Origin: Blastomonas ursincola
GTDB taxonomy: Bacteria > Pseudomonadota > Alphaproteobacteria > Sphingomonadales > Sphingomonadaceae
Assembly (NCBI RefSeq): GCF_013607875.1
Contig: NZ_VDES01000002.1
Span: 1,556,297 to 1,620,296 of the forward strand
Reading direction: 5' to 3'
DNA: 64,000 nucleotides
Shown piece by piece: positions 1 through 10,906 of the stretch. Both the position numbers and the translations under genes were made by a program. The notes beneath the pieces were generated by a model that did no database searches, was not told the origin of the DNA, and saw only the letters and a list, made by a program, of their open reading frames with translations. Position 1 is the stretch's first letter. Each line of letters begins with the position of its first letter.

Positions 1-2311
<2,311 letters not shown>

Positions 2312-2422
2312 TCCATGCGCCTTTTATGCCTTTTGTGACGCTTTCGCGTCATGATCGGCTCTAGGCGACAGAGTGCGGAAAAGCCAGCTTTTGCGGGCGT
2401 TTTACGGGTATTTTTCAACAGG

Positions 2423-2447
2423 AAAAACAGGCGCTTGGCAACGCGCC
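2423..2447 (-). terminator. Possible Rho-independent terminator after the SDR gene
   Basis: On the minus strand a short stem (GGCGC, 8-base loop, GCGCC) starts 4 bases after the SDR stop and runs into TGTTTTT. The stem has only 5 base pairs, so it is weak; it separates the yaaA-SDR pair from gyrA. Confidence 0.4.
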
Positions 2448-2451
2448 AAAG

Positions 2452-3147
2452 TCAGGGCTGGATGGCGCTGCCGTCAAAGGCGAAGATACCGCCCGAATCG
2501 GCCGGAGAAAGCCGGTCGAGCACGTCCAGCATCATGCCCGCACTCCGGTCCGCATCGAACAGCTTGCCCTCTGCGACGTTGCCCTGGAAGGGCTTGCTCA
2601 AGGCGGTGTCGACCGTTCCCGGGTGCAGGGCGACCGCGATCGCCTGGTCGTTGCGACGGCCCCATTCGATCGCGATGTTGCGGATCGTCATGTGCAGCGC
2701 CGCCTTGGCCGCGCGATAGCCGTACCAGCCGCCCAGCCGGTTGTCCGAGATACTGCCGACGCGCGCGCCGATGGTGGCGAACAGGGCAGGGGCCTTGCGC
2801 GGCATCAGGGGGATGAAATGCTTGGCGGCGAGCGCGGGGCCGATGGTGTTGACCGCAAAATTGCGCGCCATCCAGGTGGCATCGAGGTCCTTCATGCTCT
2901 TTTCCGGCCCGCGTCCGTCTGCGTGAAGCAGGCCCGTGGCGACGATCACCCGGTCGGGGGCAAGGCCCCGGTCAGCAAGCCGCGCTGCCGCCGCAGCGAT
3001 GCTGGCCTCGTCCTCGAGATCGATATGGTCCTCGCCGGAAAGGCTGCGGGCGAGCGCGATCACGGTGTCGCCGCGCACCCCAGCCTGCCGGACGAAGGCC
3101 GCGCCGATGCCGCCCGAAGCGCCGATGACGACCGTGGTGCGGCTCAT
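2452..3147 (-). CDS. SDR family NAD(P)-dependent oxidoreductase
   Basis: Short-chain dehydrogenase/reductase of 231 residues; substrate unknown. The N-terminal Rossmann motif is VVIGASGGIGAAF (TGxxxGIG type with A for T). NFAVNTIGP corresponds to the NNAG/VN segment, and YGYRAAKAALHM holds the catalytic Tyr and Lys (YxxxK). HPGTVDTALSKPF follows, as in classical SDRs. The ATG at 3147 overlaps the stop of the upstream yaaA by four bases (ATGA), so the two are translationally coupled. It resembles CsgA-like, cell-cell-signalling-type SDRs by motif spacing, but function cannot be assigned. The coupling with a peroxide-stress gene hints at a stress role (inference). Confidence 0.88.
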   Translation of the reverse strand: MSRTTVVIGASGGIGAAFVRQAGVRGDTVIALARSLSGEDHIDLEDEASIAAAAARLADRGLAPDRVIVATGLLHADGRGPEKSMKDLDATWMARNFAVNTIGPALAAKHFIPLMPRKAPALFATIGARVGSISDNRLGGWYGYRAAKAALHMTIRNIAIEWGRRNDQAIAVALHPGTVDTALSKPFQGNVAEGKLFDADRSAGMMLDVLDRLSPADSGGIFAFDGSAIQP

Positions 3148-3902
3148 GCGCGCACGAAGCGCCAAATGTCGTTGTCGCTCGCCTCGGCATCGAAGCGATA
3201 GCCGTCGCTGTCGAAACCCTTGAGCGCCTCCGGCTCGGCATGCCGGTTCTCGCACAGGAAACGCGCCGCCATGCCGCGTGCGCGCTTGGCATCGAAGCTG
3301 ACGAAACGCGGCCCCTTGGGCCCCTGCTGGCGGAAATCGGCGGTGATGACGCGGATGCCGCGCTTGGCCAGCCCCTTGTCGGCGGCGGCGAAATATTCCT
3401 GGCTGGCAAGGTTGATCACGGTGTCGCCGCCGCTCGCGCTCAGGTCCTCGGCGATCGCGGCGGCAATCCGGTCGCCCCAGAAGGCGACCAGCGAGCTGTG
3501 GCGCGGTGCCCAGCGCGTCCCCATTTCAAGGCGATAGGGGCGGATGCTGTCAAACGGTCGCAGCAGGCCGTACAGGCCCGAAAGGATGCGCACATGGGTT
3601 TGCGCAAAGTCGAGCGCGGGCTCGTCGAGCGTCTTGGCCTCCAGCCCGGTATAGACATCGCCGTTGAACGCGAAGGCGGCAGGCCGTTCGGGCTGATCGA
3701 AAAAGCCGCGATAGCGCGCATAGTTGAGATCGATCAGCGCATCGGACACCGGCATGATCTGCTTCATCTTCGCCTTGCTCAGCCGCGCGGCGGATTTCAC
3801 CAGCCGTTCGGTCTCCGGCTCGAAGCGTGGCTCGCTTGGGCTGATGGCAGGGGCGGGCGAATCGAAATCCAGCGATTTGGCGGGGGAAAGCAGGATGATC
3901 AT
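3144..3902 (-). CDS. yaaA: Peroxide stress protein YaaA (DUF328)
   Basis: 252-residue member of the YaaA family, cytosolic proteins that in E. coli limit free iron and oxidative DNA damage during peroxide stress. Family signatures: MIILLSPAKSLDF at the N-terminus, MPVSDALIDLNYARYRGF, AFNGDVYTGLEA, LSGLYGLLRPFDSIRPYRLEMG and NLASQEYF. An upstream in-frame extension lacks family character, and the ATG at 3902 gives the canonical N-terminus. It is the first gene of a two-gene unit with the SDR and is divergent from the exported protein at 4135, with about 230 bases shared for both promoters. Confidence 0.95.
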   Translation of the reverse strand: MIILLSPAKSLDFDSPAPAISPSEPRFEPETERLVKSAARLSKAKMKQIMPVSDALIDLNYARYRGFFDQPERPAAFAFNGDVYTGLEAKTLDEPALDFAQTHVRILSGLYGLLRPFDSIRPYRLEMGTRWAPRHSSLVAFWGDRIAAAIAEDLSASGGDTVINLASQEYFAAADKGLAKRGIRVITADFRQQGPKGPRFVSFDAKRARGMAARFLCENRHAEPEALKGFDSDGYRFDAEASDNDIWRFVRA

Positions 3903-4134
3903 GATGGCCAGCGCATAGACGAGCGACGAACCGATGCAAAGGCCATCGAACGAAGTCGGACAAGCAGTGCTTTCGCCCGCTTGCCACCGCCGCCATCGGC
4001 TTTTTGGACCGGAACCGCAAAGGTCGTTGTCCGTTCCTGCCAGAGCCATTAAGGACGGCTTCATCAACCAGCCGCCAAAGGCTGACAGGTGATCGGCAGC
4101 TCAGGCTTTGCCGTGTTTTAGTTCGGAGGATAAC

Positions 4135-5475
4135 ATGCGTCGCATTTCCCGTTTCAACATGGCCCTGATGCTGGCTCTGGCCGGAACCACCGCGGTTTCG
4201 CTGGCGCTGCCGGTCGATGGAGCCTTTGCCCAGCGCACCGAGAAGAAGGGCAAGAAGGGCAAGGATGAAGCGCCGCAAATGGAGCTGAGCGCAGAGTTCC
4301 GCAACGCGTTCTCGGCCGCCCAGACCGCCTTTGGTGCCAGCGATTTCGTCACGGCAGAAGCCAAGCTGAACGAAGCCGCCGCGGTCGCTGCGAGCGCCGA
4401 CGAGAAATATCTGACCGGCAAGCTGACGCTGCAGATCGGCCTCAAGAAGAATGACGAGGCGATGCAGATGAAGGGCATCGAACAGGCGCTGGCGAGCGGC
4501 AAGTCGACCGACGCCGAGAAGAAGACCTTCAACAGCTTCATCGGCGAAAAGGCGCTGCTGAAGAACGATTTCGCCCGCGCCCGCCAGTATCTGACGGCTG
4601 CGGTCGAGGCAGGCCAGAATGGTCCGGTGAACCTGTTCCAGCTGGCCGAAGCGCATTTCGGCGAGGCGATCGCCAAGTCGGGCGGCCGCAGCATCGATGC
4701 GACCAACGCGCCGATCGCTGCCGCAGGCCTGCCGTATCTGCAGCGCGCCGTGGAAGCGGACCTTGCCGGTACCAAGCAATATTCGGCAAGCTGGGCCAAG
4801 CGCGGCTTCCAGATCGCGCGGGCGACCAAGACCGACAGCAGCGTCTTTGCCAACCTGCTGCTCCGCGCTGACGCGGGCAAGGGTGCGTGGCACGAGGTGG
4901 TGCAGGCCGTGCAGGCCGATAACCGCAACTTCACCAGCGAGCAGAATCTCGACGCGATGCGCCTGCTGCGCATGGCGGGCGGCATGACCAGCGCCAGCGA
5001 TTATCAGGAATATATCGAGGCCGCCGGCGCTGCGCGTCGTCCGACCGAAGTCATCGCGCTGATCGAGGAAGGCAAGGCAGCAGGCATCATCACCGACGGC
5101 AATGCCTATTTCAAGGACGCGCTGGCTACCGCCAGCGGCGCGCGCGGCGAATATGTCGCGACGCTGCCGGAGTCCGTGCGCGATTCGCGTGGCAAGGCGA
5201 CCGCCACCGTCACGCTGGCGACCGCAGACGCGCTGCTTGCGAACAAGCAATATGCCGAGGCCGAAGAGCTGGCGGGCATCGCCGTCACCAAGGGCGCAAC
5301 TGACAAGGAACGCGCGCTGATGGTCCAGGCGATCGCGCAGGTGGCACAGGGCAAGTACGAACCCGCGCGTCAGACGCTGGCTGGCGTTACGGGCGTGCGC
5401 GCCCCGCTCGCCAAGCTGTGGACGCTGTACATCGACCAGAAGGCAGGCGCTGGCGCGACCGCTCCCGCCGCCTGA
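4135..5475 (+). CDS. Exported TPR-like repeat protein, function unknown
   Basis: 446-residue protein with a clear Sec signal peptide: RRISRF, a hydrophobic stretch, and a predicted cut after GAFA before Gln. A Lys-rich patch (EKKGKKGKDE) follows. The rest is alanine-rich alpha-helical sequence with helix-turn-helix periodicity like tetratricopeptide or sel1-type solenoids (for example AQTAFGASDFVTAEAKLNEA and LLANKQYAEAEELAGIAV). The mature protein is probably periplasmic. GGAGGA sits four bases before ATG 4135, which selects this start over an ATG 27 bases upstream. It is monocistronic and followed by a strong terminator. No specific function is claimed. Confidence 0.8.
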   Translation: MRRISRFNMALMLALAGTTAVSLALPVDGAFAQRTEKKGKKGKDEAPQMELSAEFRNAFSAAQTAFGASDFVTAEAKLNEAAAVAASADEKYLTGKLTLQIGLKKNDEAMQMKGIEQALASGKSTDAEKKTFNSFIGEKALLKNDFARARQYLTAAVEAGQNGPVNLFQLAEAHFGEAIAKSGGRSIDATNAPIAAAGLPYLQRAVEADLAGTKQYSASWAKRGFQIARATKTDSSVFANLLLRADAGKGAWHEVVQAVQADNRNFTSEQNLDAMRLLRMAGGMTSASDYQEYIEAAGAARRPTEVIALIEEGKAAGIITDGNAYFKDALATASGARGEYVATLPESVRDSRGKATATVTLATADALLANKQYAEAEELAGIAVTKGATDKERALMVQAIAQVAQGKYEPARQTLAGVTGVRAPLAKLWTLYIDQKAGAGATAPAA

Positions 5476-5496
5476 TCACGCGCAAGCCGATCAGCA

Positions 5497-5533
5497 AAAA
5501 GGCAGGCCAGGCAATCAGCCCGACCTGCCTTTT
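5497..5533. terminator. Bidirectional terminator between convergent genes
   Basis: Inverted repeat AAAAGGCAGG / CCTGCCTTTT with a 17-base loop. A tract on one side and T tract on the other allow it to end transcription of both the exported-protein gene (plus) and the Lrp gene (minus). Confidence 0.75.
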
Positions 5534-5551
5534 CGCGTCCGGCAAAGGCGA

Positions 5552-6019
5552 TCATTCCTCGAGCGGGACGCCCGGCTGCTGCTTGCTGGTGCGGATGGTC
5601 AGCGATGTCTTGACGCTGGCGACATTGGCCGCCGGTGTGAGCTTCGATGTCAGGAACGCCTGGAATTCCTGCAGGTCGCGCGCCACGATCTTCAGGATGA
5701 AGTCGATCTCGCCGTTGAGCATATGGCATTCGCGCACCTGGGGCAGGGTGCTGACATGCTCCTCGAACGCCTTGAGATCGCTTTCGGCCTGGCTCTTCAG
5801 GCTGACCATCGCGAACACGGTGATCGCAAAGCCCAGCTTCTGCGGGTCGATATCGGCATGATAGCCGCGAATGATGCCGGCTTCCTCCAGCGCCCGCACG
5901 CGGCGCAGACAGGGTGGCGCGGTCAGCCCGACACGGCTCGCGAGCTCGACATTGGTAATCCGCCCCTCATCCTGGAGCCGGGTCAGCAGCTGCCGGTCGA
6001 TATGGTCCAGACTTGACAC
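5552..6019 (-). CDS. Lrp/AsnC family transcriptional regulator
   Basis: 155-residue regulator with an N-terminal winged helix-turn-helix (LDHIDRQLLTRLQDEGRI, VELASRVGLTAPPCLRRV) and a C-terminal RAM ligand-binding domain (CHMLNGEIDFILKIVARD). Such proteins sense amino acids and act as dimers or octamers. The GTG at 6019 is preferred: AGGGGAAAA precedes it and the length matches the family. An ATG 63 bases further upstream would add a basic tail unlike relatives. The target is unknown; no amino-acid operon is adjacent. The gene stands alone and faces the histidine-kinase-like gene divergently. Confidence 0.9.
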   Translation of the reverse strand: MSSLDHIDRQLLTRLQDEGRITNVELASRVGLTAPPCLRRVRALEEAGIIRGYHADIDPQKLGFAITVFAMVSLKSQAESDLKAFEEHVSTLPQVRECHMLNGEIDFILKIVARDLQEFQAFLTSKLTPAANVASVKTSLTIRTSKQQPGVPLEE

Positions 6020-6316
6020 GATTTTTCCCCTGGCTTTGCTAGGCAACCGCCGGTGCCGACGGTGGGTTGCCATCGTCGGCCGCGTGCAAGCTGCGGTATT
6101 TCGGCGTGCGGCAGAAATAATCCGCAACATCACGCCAGCTACCTATAATATAATTATTCGGTAACGCAATTGTCCCACATTGCGACGCGATAAAAAGCGC
6201 CCTTTCGCAGGTGAGCCGACAGAGCTATCCCTTGTCCTGGCCGGTCGGCTGCGTGTAACGAACACGCCCGCCCGATCCAATAAATCGTGCTGTTCCAAGG
6301 ACCTTGCCCCAAGCCG

Positions 6317-8197
6317 ATGCGCTACGACGACCGCCTTTCCACCGTCCTGGCCGGTAGCGTCCCCACTGGCGGAGCGGCAGTGGCGCAATATCGGCAGCTG
6401 GTGGACCTGCTCGGGCAGATCGGCGGCAATGATCTTGACGCGCGGCATGCGCCTGCGCTGGCCCGGATCCACGAACTTCGCACCAGTGTGAGCGATGCCG
6501 ATCGGCTGCTGACCGTGCAGTGCCTGTCCGGGCGGCTGGTGTCGCCGGTGCTGGTTCAGTATCTCGCATCGGAGCGTCCCGAAATCGCCAGCGCGGCGAT
6601 CCGCGCCGCACGGCTGGACGACGCAAGCTGGGCGACGCTCGTCCCCGCGCTCCCCACCCGCGCGCGCGGCTTCCTCCGCCATCGCCGCGATATCGGCCCG
6701 CGCACCCAGGCCCTGCTCGACCAGCTGGGGCTCTACGATACCGCGCTTCCCGCCGCAGAGGTTCAGGTGCCGGCCGATACGGCGGCACCCACCGAGCACG
6801 AGCCGGTGGCCCAGGCCTCCGAAGCCGAACCTGCCTTGCCGCTACCGGTCGACGCCGAAGCGATCCTCGAACCCGAGGCCGCGCCCGAGCTGGTCGCCGC
6901 GTCCGAGCCTGCCGCGATGCCGCTGGTCGAGGCTGATCCCGAACCGGTGGTCGAACCTGAACCCGAGCCCGCACCGGTCGCCGCCAGTCCGCAGAGCATC
7001 GGCGAAATCGTCAAGCGGATCGAGGCGCTGCAGGAAGTGCGCATCCGTCAGGCAATGGAGCAGGAGGCGCCCAGCCGCGATGGCTGGCAGCAGCTCGAAC
7101 AGACGCTCGGCACGCCCGAGAGCACTGCCGCCGAACCGGTCGAGACGGCCAGCGCCCTGCCCGAGGGGCATCAGCATTTCCAGTTCGCCACCGGCATCGA
7201 CGGCAGCATCAGCAGCACGCGCGGCATGCTGCTTGGTATGGTGCACGGGCTGTCGCTCGCTCAGCCGGCACTGAGCGGCTTTCGCGGCGTCGATGCCTCG
7301 GTTGCGACGGCGTTCAGTCGTCGCATGCCGATCCGCGGCGGGCGCGCCGATCTGGGCAGTGCCGCGTCGCTGGCGGGCGAATGGCGCGTCGATGCCGATC
7401 CGTGCTTCGACCGCGCCACCGGCCGCTTCACCGGCTATAGCGGAACGCTGCGGCGCCCGATGCCCTGGGAAAGTGCGGGCCCCGATGCGGCCGCAGCCGG
7501 GCTGACCGGGCGCGATGGCCTCCGCCAGATCGTGCATGAACTGCGCACGCCGCTCAATGCGATCATGGGCTTTTCCGAGATTATCGAGCAGCAGCTGTTC
7601 GGTCCCGTGCTCAGCGAATATCGCGAGATGGCGCAGCGTATCCGCCAGGACGCACGGCAATTGCTGAACGGCTTTGACGATCTCGATACGGCGCTCAGGC
7701 TCGACCGCAACGCGATCGACGATCCCGATGGCCATGTCGCGCTGAACGAGCTCGCCGAACGCCTGTCGGCGCGGGTGCAGCCGCTGCTCGATTATGCGGG
7801 GGCATCGCTGGTTCTGGGTTCGGTTCCGCAGGCTTCGGTGATTGCCATGTCGGCCCAGGCGCTCGACCGTATCGTTCCGCGCCTGGCCGGTGCGCTGATC
7901 GGCAGCTGCGAGGCGGGCGAGACGCTGCACGTGCAGTTCGCCGATCACAGCCCGACCGTCGACATCCTGTTCAGCCGCCCGAAGACGCTCGCCGGGCTCG
8001 ATGAAGCGGCGCTGTTCGATGTCGACCGCACCGATGCCGGGCCGCGCGACGGCGGTCCGCTGCTCGGCCTGGGCTTCTGCCTCAGGCTGGTGCGCAACCT
8101 GCTCGCCAGCCATGGCGGCGCGCTCGCGGTCGAGGACGAAGCTCTGCGCTTGACCTTGCCCGAGGCGGGGATTAGCGCAGAAGCCGCGCGATCCTAG
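6317..8197 (+). CDS. Histidine-kinase-like protein with decayed ATPase domain
   Basis: 626 residues. Residues about 1-140 form an all-helical region resembling HEAT-like or DUF2336-type domains. Then comes a long acidic Pro/Glu linker (EPVVEPEPEPAPV). From about residue 395 there is a HisKA dimerisation domain with the phospho-acceptor in HELRTPLNAIMGF (His407). The C-terminal domain aligns with HATPase_c only in its last part (LGLGFCLRLVRNLLASHGG). The N-box asparagine is absent (PRLAGALIGSCEAGE) and the DxGxG motif is degraded. No transmembrane segment is visible, so it is probably cytosolic. It may be a phosphotransfer or scaffold protein rather than an active kinase (inference). No response regulator is adjacent. 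ATG 6317 was chosen over one 30 bases upstream. Confidence 0.8.
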   Translation: MRYDDRLSTVLAGSVPTGGAAVAQYRQLVDLLGQIGGNDLDARHAPALARIHELRTSVSDADRLLTVQCLSGRLVSPVLVQYLASERPEIASAAIRAARLDDASWATLVPALPTRARGFLRHRRDIGPRTQALLDQLGLYDTALPAAEVQVPADTAAPTEHEPVAQASEAEPALPLPVDAEAILEPEAAPELVAASEPAAMPLVEADPEPVVEPEPEPAPVAASPQSIGEIVKRIEALQEVRIRQAMEQEAPSRDGWQQLEQTLGTPESTAAEPVETASALPEGHQHFQFATGIDGSISSTRGMLLGMVHGLSLAQPALSGFRGVDASVATAFSRRMPIRGGRADLGSAASLAGEWRVDADPCFDRATGRFTGYSGTLRRPMPWESAGPDAAAAGLTGRDGLRQIVHELRTPLNAIMGFSEIIEQQLFGPVLSEYREMAQRIRQDARQLLNGFDDLDTALRLDRNAIDDPDGHVALNELAERLSARVQPLLDYAGASLVLGSVPQASVIAMSAQALDRIVPRLAGALIGSCEAGETLHVQFADHSPTVDILFSRPKTLAGLDEAALFDVDRTDAGPRDGGPLLGLGFCLRLVRNLLASHGGALAVEDEALRLTLPEAGISAEAARS

Positions 8198-8273
8198 GCG
8201 GGAGGAACGCGCACGGAGTGGCGACCGGGGAGGGGCCAGGCCGATCATTTGCGACGCTGCGAGACATGAGCGC

Positions 8274-9263
8274 ATGACCTTTGCAAGATTGCCGGGCAAG
8301 GATGATTTTGTTCGCTTTTCGCCCGAATTCGGCCAGCGTTATCTGGTGACGGTCGATGTCGAGGAAGAGTTCGACTGGACCCGGCCGATCGAGCGCGAGG
8401 GCTATTCGCTCGAAGCGGTCGAGGCGATCAACGATTTCCAGAAACTGTGCGAGGATTATGGCGTAACGCCCTTGTATCTCGTCGATTGGCCGGTGATTTC
8501 GGACCCGCGTGGGCGCGAGATCTATGGCGCTCTGGTGCGCGAGGGACGCGCCGAGGTCGGCATCCAGCTGCACCCCTGGGTCAATCCGCCGTTCGAGGAA
8601 GAGGTCAACCAGCGCAACACCTATGCCGGCAACCTGCCCAAGGAGCTCGAGCGCGCCAAGTTCTTCAAGCTGCGCGACGCGATTGCCGAGGTGACCGGCA
8701 AGCAGCCGATCGCCTATCGCGCCGGTCGCTATGGCATTGGCGGCGAAACGCTCAACCTGCTGCGTGAGGCGGGGGTGCTCTACGACACCTCGGTGCGCGC
8801 CAATTTCGATTACAGCAAGGCGGAAGGACCCGATTTCTCGCAATATCCGCTCGAGCCCTATTGGCTTGACCGGAAGCTGGGCATTGTCGAACTGCCGGTA
8901 ACCTCGGTCTATTGGGGCCTGTTGCGCCGTCAGGGAACGCTGTTCCCGCTGGCCCAGATGGCAGGCGTGACGAAATCGCTGATGGCGCGCGGGCGGCTGC
9001 TCGAGCGGATCTCGCTGACGCCCGAGGGCATCTCGATCGATGAGGTGGTGCGCGGTATCGACATCGCGCTCGACGATGGGCTGCCGGTGCTCAATTTCTC
9101 GTTCCATTCGCCTTCGCTGAAGCCGGGCTATACGCCCTATGTCCGCAAGGACGAGGATGTGACCGCCTTCTACGACTGGTGGCATCACGTGCTGTCCTAT
9201 CTCGCGCAGCGCGGGGTGAAGCCGACCAGCATCGCGGATATCGACGCCCATATCCTGAGATGA
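8274..9263 (+). CDS. Polysaccharide deacetylase family protein
   Basis: 329-residue NodB-fold (carbohydrate esterase 4-like) protein without a signal peptide. Visible motifs: TVDVEEEFDW (metal-binding Asp pair region), HPWVNPPF (metal histidine segment) and YRAGRYGIG. The C-terminal NFSFHSPSLKPGYTPYV matches the short subfamily found beside exopolysaccharide genes in alphaproteobacteria. It probably removes acyl groups from a sugar at a metal centre, but the substrate is unknown and no polysaccharide cluster is nearby. Start ATG 8274. A tiny ATG ORF of three codons (8266-8277) overlaps the start and may be incidental. It lies 76 bases after the histidine-kinase-like gene and may be cotranscribed. 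Confidence 0.85.
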   Translation: MTFARLPGKDDFVRFSPEFGQRYLVTVDVEEEFDWTRPIEREGYSLEAVEAINDFQKLCEDYGVTPLYLVDWPVISDPRGREIYGALVREGRAEVGIQLHPWVNPPFEEEVNQRNTYAGNLPKELERAKFFKLRDAIAEVTGKQPIAYRAGRYGIGGETLNLLREAGVLYDTSVRANFDYSKAEGPDFSQYPLEPYWLDRKLGIVELPVTSVYWGLLRRQGTLFPLAQMAGVTKSLMARGRLLERISLTPEGISIDEVVRGIDIALDDGLPVLNFSFHSPSLKPGYTPYVRKDEDVTAFYDWWHHVLSYLAQRGVKPTSIADIDAHILR

Positions 9264-9361
9264 TGCCAGTGCGCGTTGTCCGCTAAAACCCATGCCGAGG
9301 CTTTTCGCGCTTGCCATGCAGGCCCGCGCTGGGCTAACCGCGCCTCTGGCACAGCCTGGAC

Positions 9362-9438
9362 GGGCCTGTAGCTCAGTTGGTTAGAGCTGGCCGCTCATAA
9401 CGGCTAGGTCGGGGGTTCGAGTCCCTCCGGGCCCACCA
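9362..9438 (+). tRNA. tRNA with CAT anticodon, probably tRNA-Ile2 (CAU)
   Basis: 77-base cloverleaf with encoded CCA. The acceptor stem is GGGCCTG/CGGGCCC, the D stem GCTC/GAGC, the anticodon loop CTCATAA and the T loop TTCGAGT. CAT could mean elongator Met or the lysidine-modified Ile2. The C4-G69 and C5-G68 pairs, reported TilS determinants, together with A73 favour Ile2. Gene finders usually label it Met. Confidence 0.9.
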
Positions 9439-9485
9439 GTCCGTCCGGAAAGACACCGCCAGGAGCCGACCAGAGCTGGCCGGAT

Positions 9486-9565
<80 letters not shown>

Positions 9566-9581
9566 CTACCGTCTCGGTAAG

Positions 9582-10736
9582 TCAGCGCAGTCCGGGCAGC
9601 GCGCGGGCGAGCCCGTCCAGCGCTGCCTGCAGCGTCGCGCGGTGCTTGGCGAAGCAGAAGCGCACCAGATGGCTGGGGGCATTTTCGGCATAGAAGGCCG
9701 AGATCGGGATCGCGGCGACGCCTGCGCTGCCAATGATCGCTTCGCAAAATGCGACATCGTCCATCGGCACCTGCGATGCGGCAAGGTCCACGGTCACGAA
9801 ATAGGTCGCGGCCGAAGGGATGGTGGCAAGGCCTATGGCGTGCAGACCAGCGCAGAAAAAGTCGCGGCTCGCCTGATGCTCGGCGCGCGCCGTGGCGATC
9901 CAGGCGTCCTGGCTGTTCAGCCCCTCGGCCACCGCCCATTGCAGGTGCGGCGGGCTGGTGAAGGTGAGGAACTGGTGCGCCTTGGCCAGCACGCGTGCGA
10001 TCGGCGGAGTGGCGCACATCCAGCCCAGCTTCCAGCCGGTCAGTCCGAAGATCTTGCCGGCTGAACCGATCTTCACCGTGCGCTCGCGCATGCCCGGTTG
10101 CTGCATCAGCGACCGGTGCTCAGCGCCATCATAGACCAGCGCCTCCCACACCTCGTCGCAGATCGCGATCAGATCGTGCTCTACGCAGGCCTGCGCGAGC
10201 AATGCCTGATCGTCCGGATGCGCGCAGGTGCCGAGCGGGTTCATCGGGTCGTTGAACACGATGAGCCGCGTGCGCGGGCCGATCGCGGCTGTCAGGCCGG
10301 CAGGGTCGATGCGCCAGCTCGTCCGGTCCAGGTCGACGATGCGCGCGATCCCGCCGGCACGCTGCACCAGCGGCAGATAGGCGTCGTAGAGCGGCTGGAA
10401 CAGCAGGACCTCGTCGCCCGGCACGATCAGCGCGAGCAATGCGGCAGCGATGGCCTCGGTCGCGCCCGAGGTTACGACCACTTCGTCGGCGGCCAGATCG
10501 AGCGCCTGGTGCCGCGCGTACCAGCCTGCCACAGCGTCGCGCAATTCGGGCAGACCGATCATCGGCGGATACTGGTTCGACCGCTGGTGCATCGCATCGC
10601 AGGCCGCCGCGATCACTGCCGCGTTGATCGGACCATCGGGAAAGCCCTGGCCCAGATTGATCGCGCCCGTCTCGCGCGCACGCATCGACATCGCCTCGAA
10701 GATCGTGGTCGGCATGTCGCGATAGAGGGGATTCAT
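9582..10736 (-). CDS. Class I/II PLP aminotransferase (YbdL/kynurenine-type)
   Basis: 384 residues, fold type I. NLGQGFPDGP is the typical N-terminal motif of the methionine/kynurenine aminotransferase branch. VVTSGATEAIAAALLALI holds the phosphate-binding segment, and ICDEVWEALVYD contains the PLP-binding Asp. SAGKIFGLTGWKLGW carries the Schiff-base lysine. The usual NNPHNPTG is NDPMNPLGT here. It probably transfers amino groups from Met, Gln or an aromatic amino acid to 2-oxoacids in the cytosol. ATG 10736 gives the family start MNPLYRDMPTTIF. It ends 20 bases from the tRNA-Pro on the opposite strand and is divergent from the VIT gene. Confidence 0.9.
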   Translation of the reverse strand: MNPLYRDMPTTIFEAMSMRARETGAINLGQGFPDGPINAAVIAAACDAMHQRSNQYPPMIGLPELRDAVAGWYARHQALDLAADEVVVTSGATEAIAAALLALIVPGDEVLLFQPLYDAYLPLVQRAGGIARIVDLDRTSWRIDPAGLTAAIGPRTRLIVFNDPMNPLGTCAHPDDQALLAQACVEHDLIAICDEVWEALVYDGAEHRSLMQQPGMRERTVKIGSAGKIFGLTGWKLGWMCATPPIARVLAKAHQFLTFTSPPHLQWAVAEGLNSQDAWIATARAEHQASRDFFCAGLHAIGLATIPSAATYFVTVDLAASQVPMDDVAFCEAIIGSAGVAAIPISAFYAENAPSHLVRFCFAKHRATLQAALDGLARALPGLR

Positions 10737-10906
10737 GGCATCTCCGGCTCAGGCGGGCAGGGGGGATGGCGATGGCTTGGCATCCGATGGCTGCCTCTGT
10801 CCAGAGCCGTGGTGCCGGAATTGATCGTTGCGGCCGGGCCTCGCCTCTGGATCGGTCTGCTGCTTTGCGCCAGACTGGGCCACCAGATGCAGATAAGGGA
10901 TCGCCA

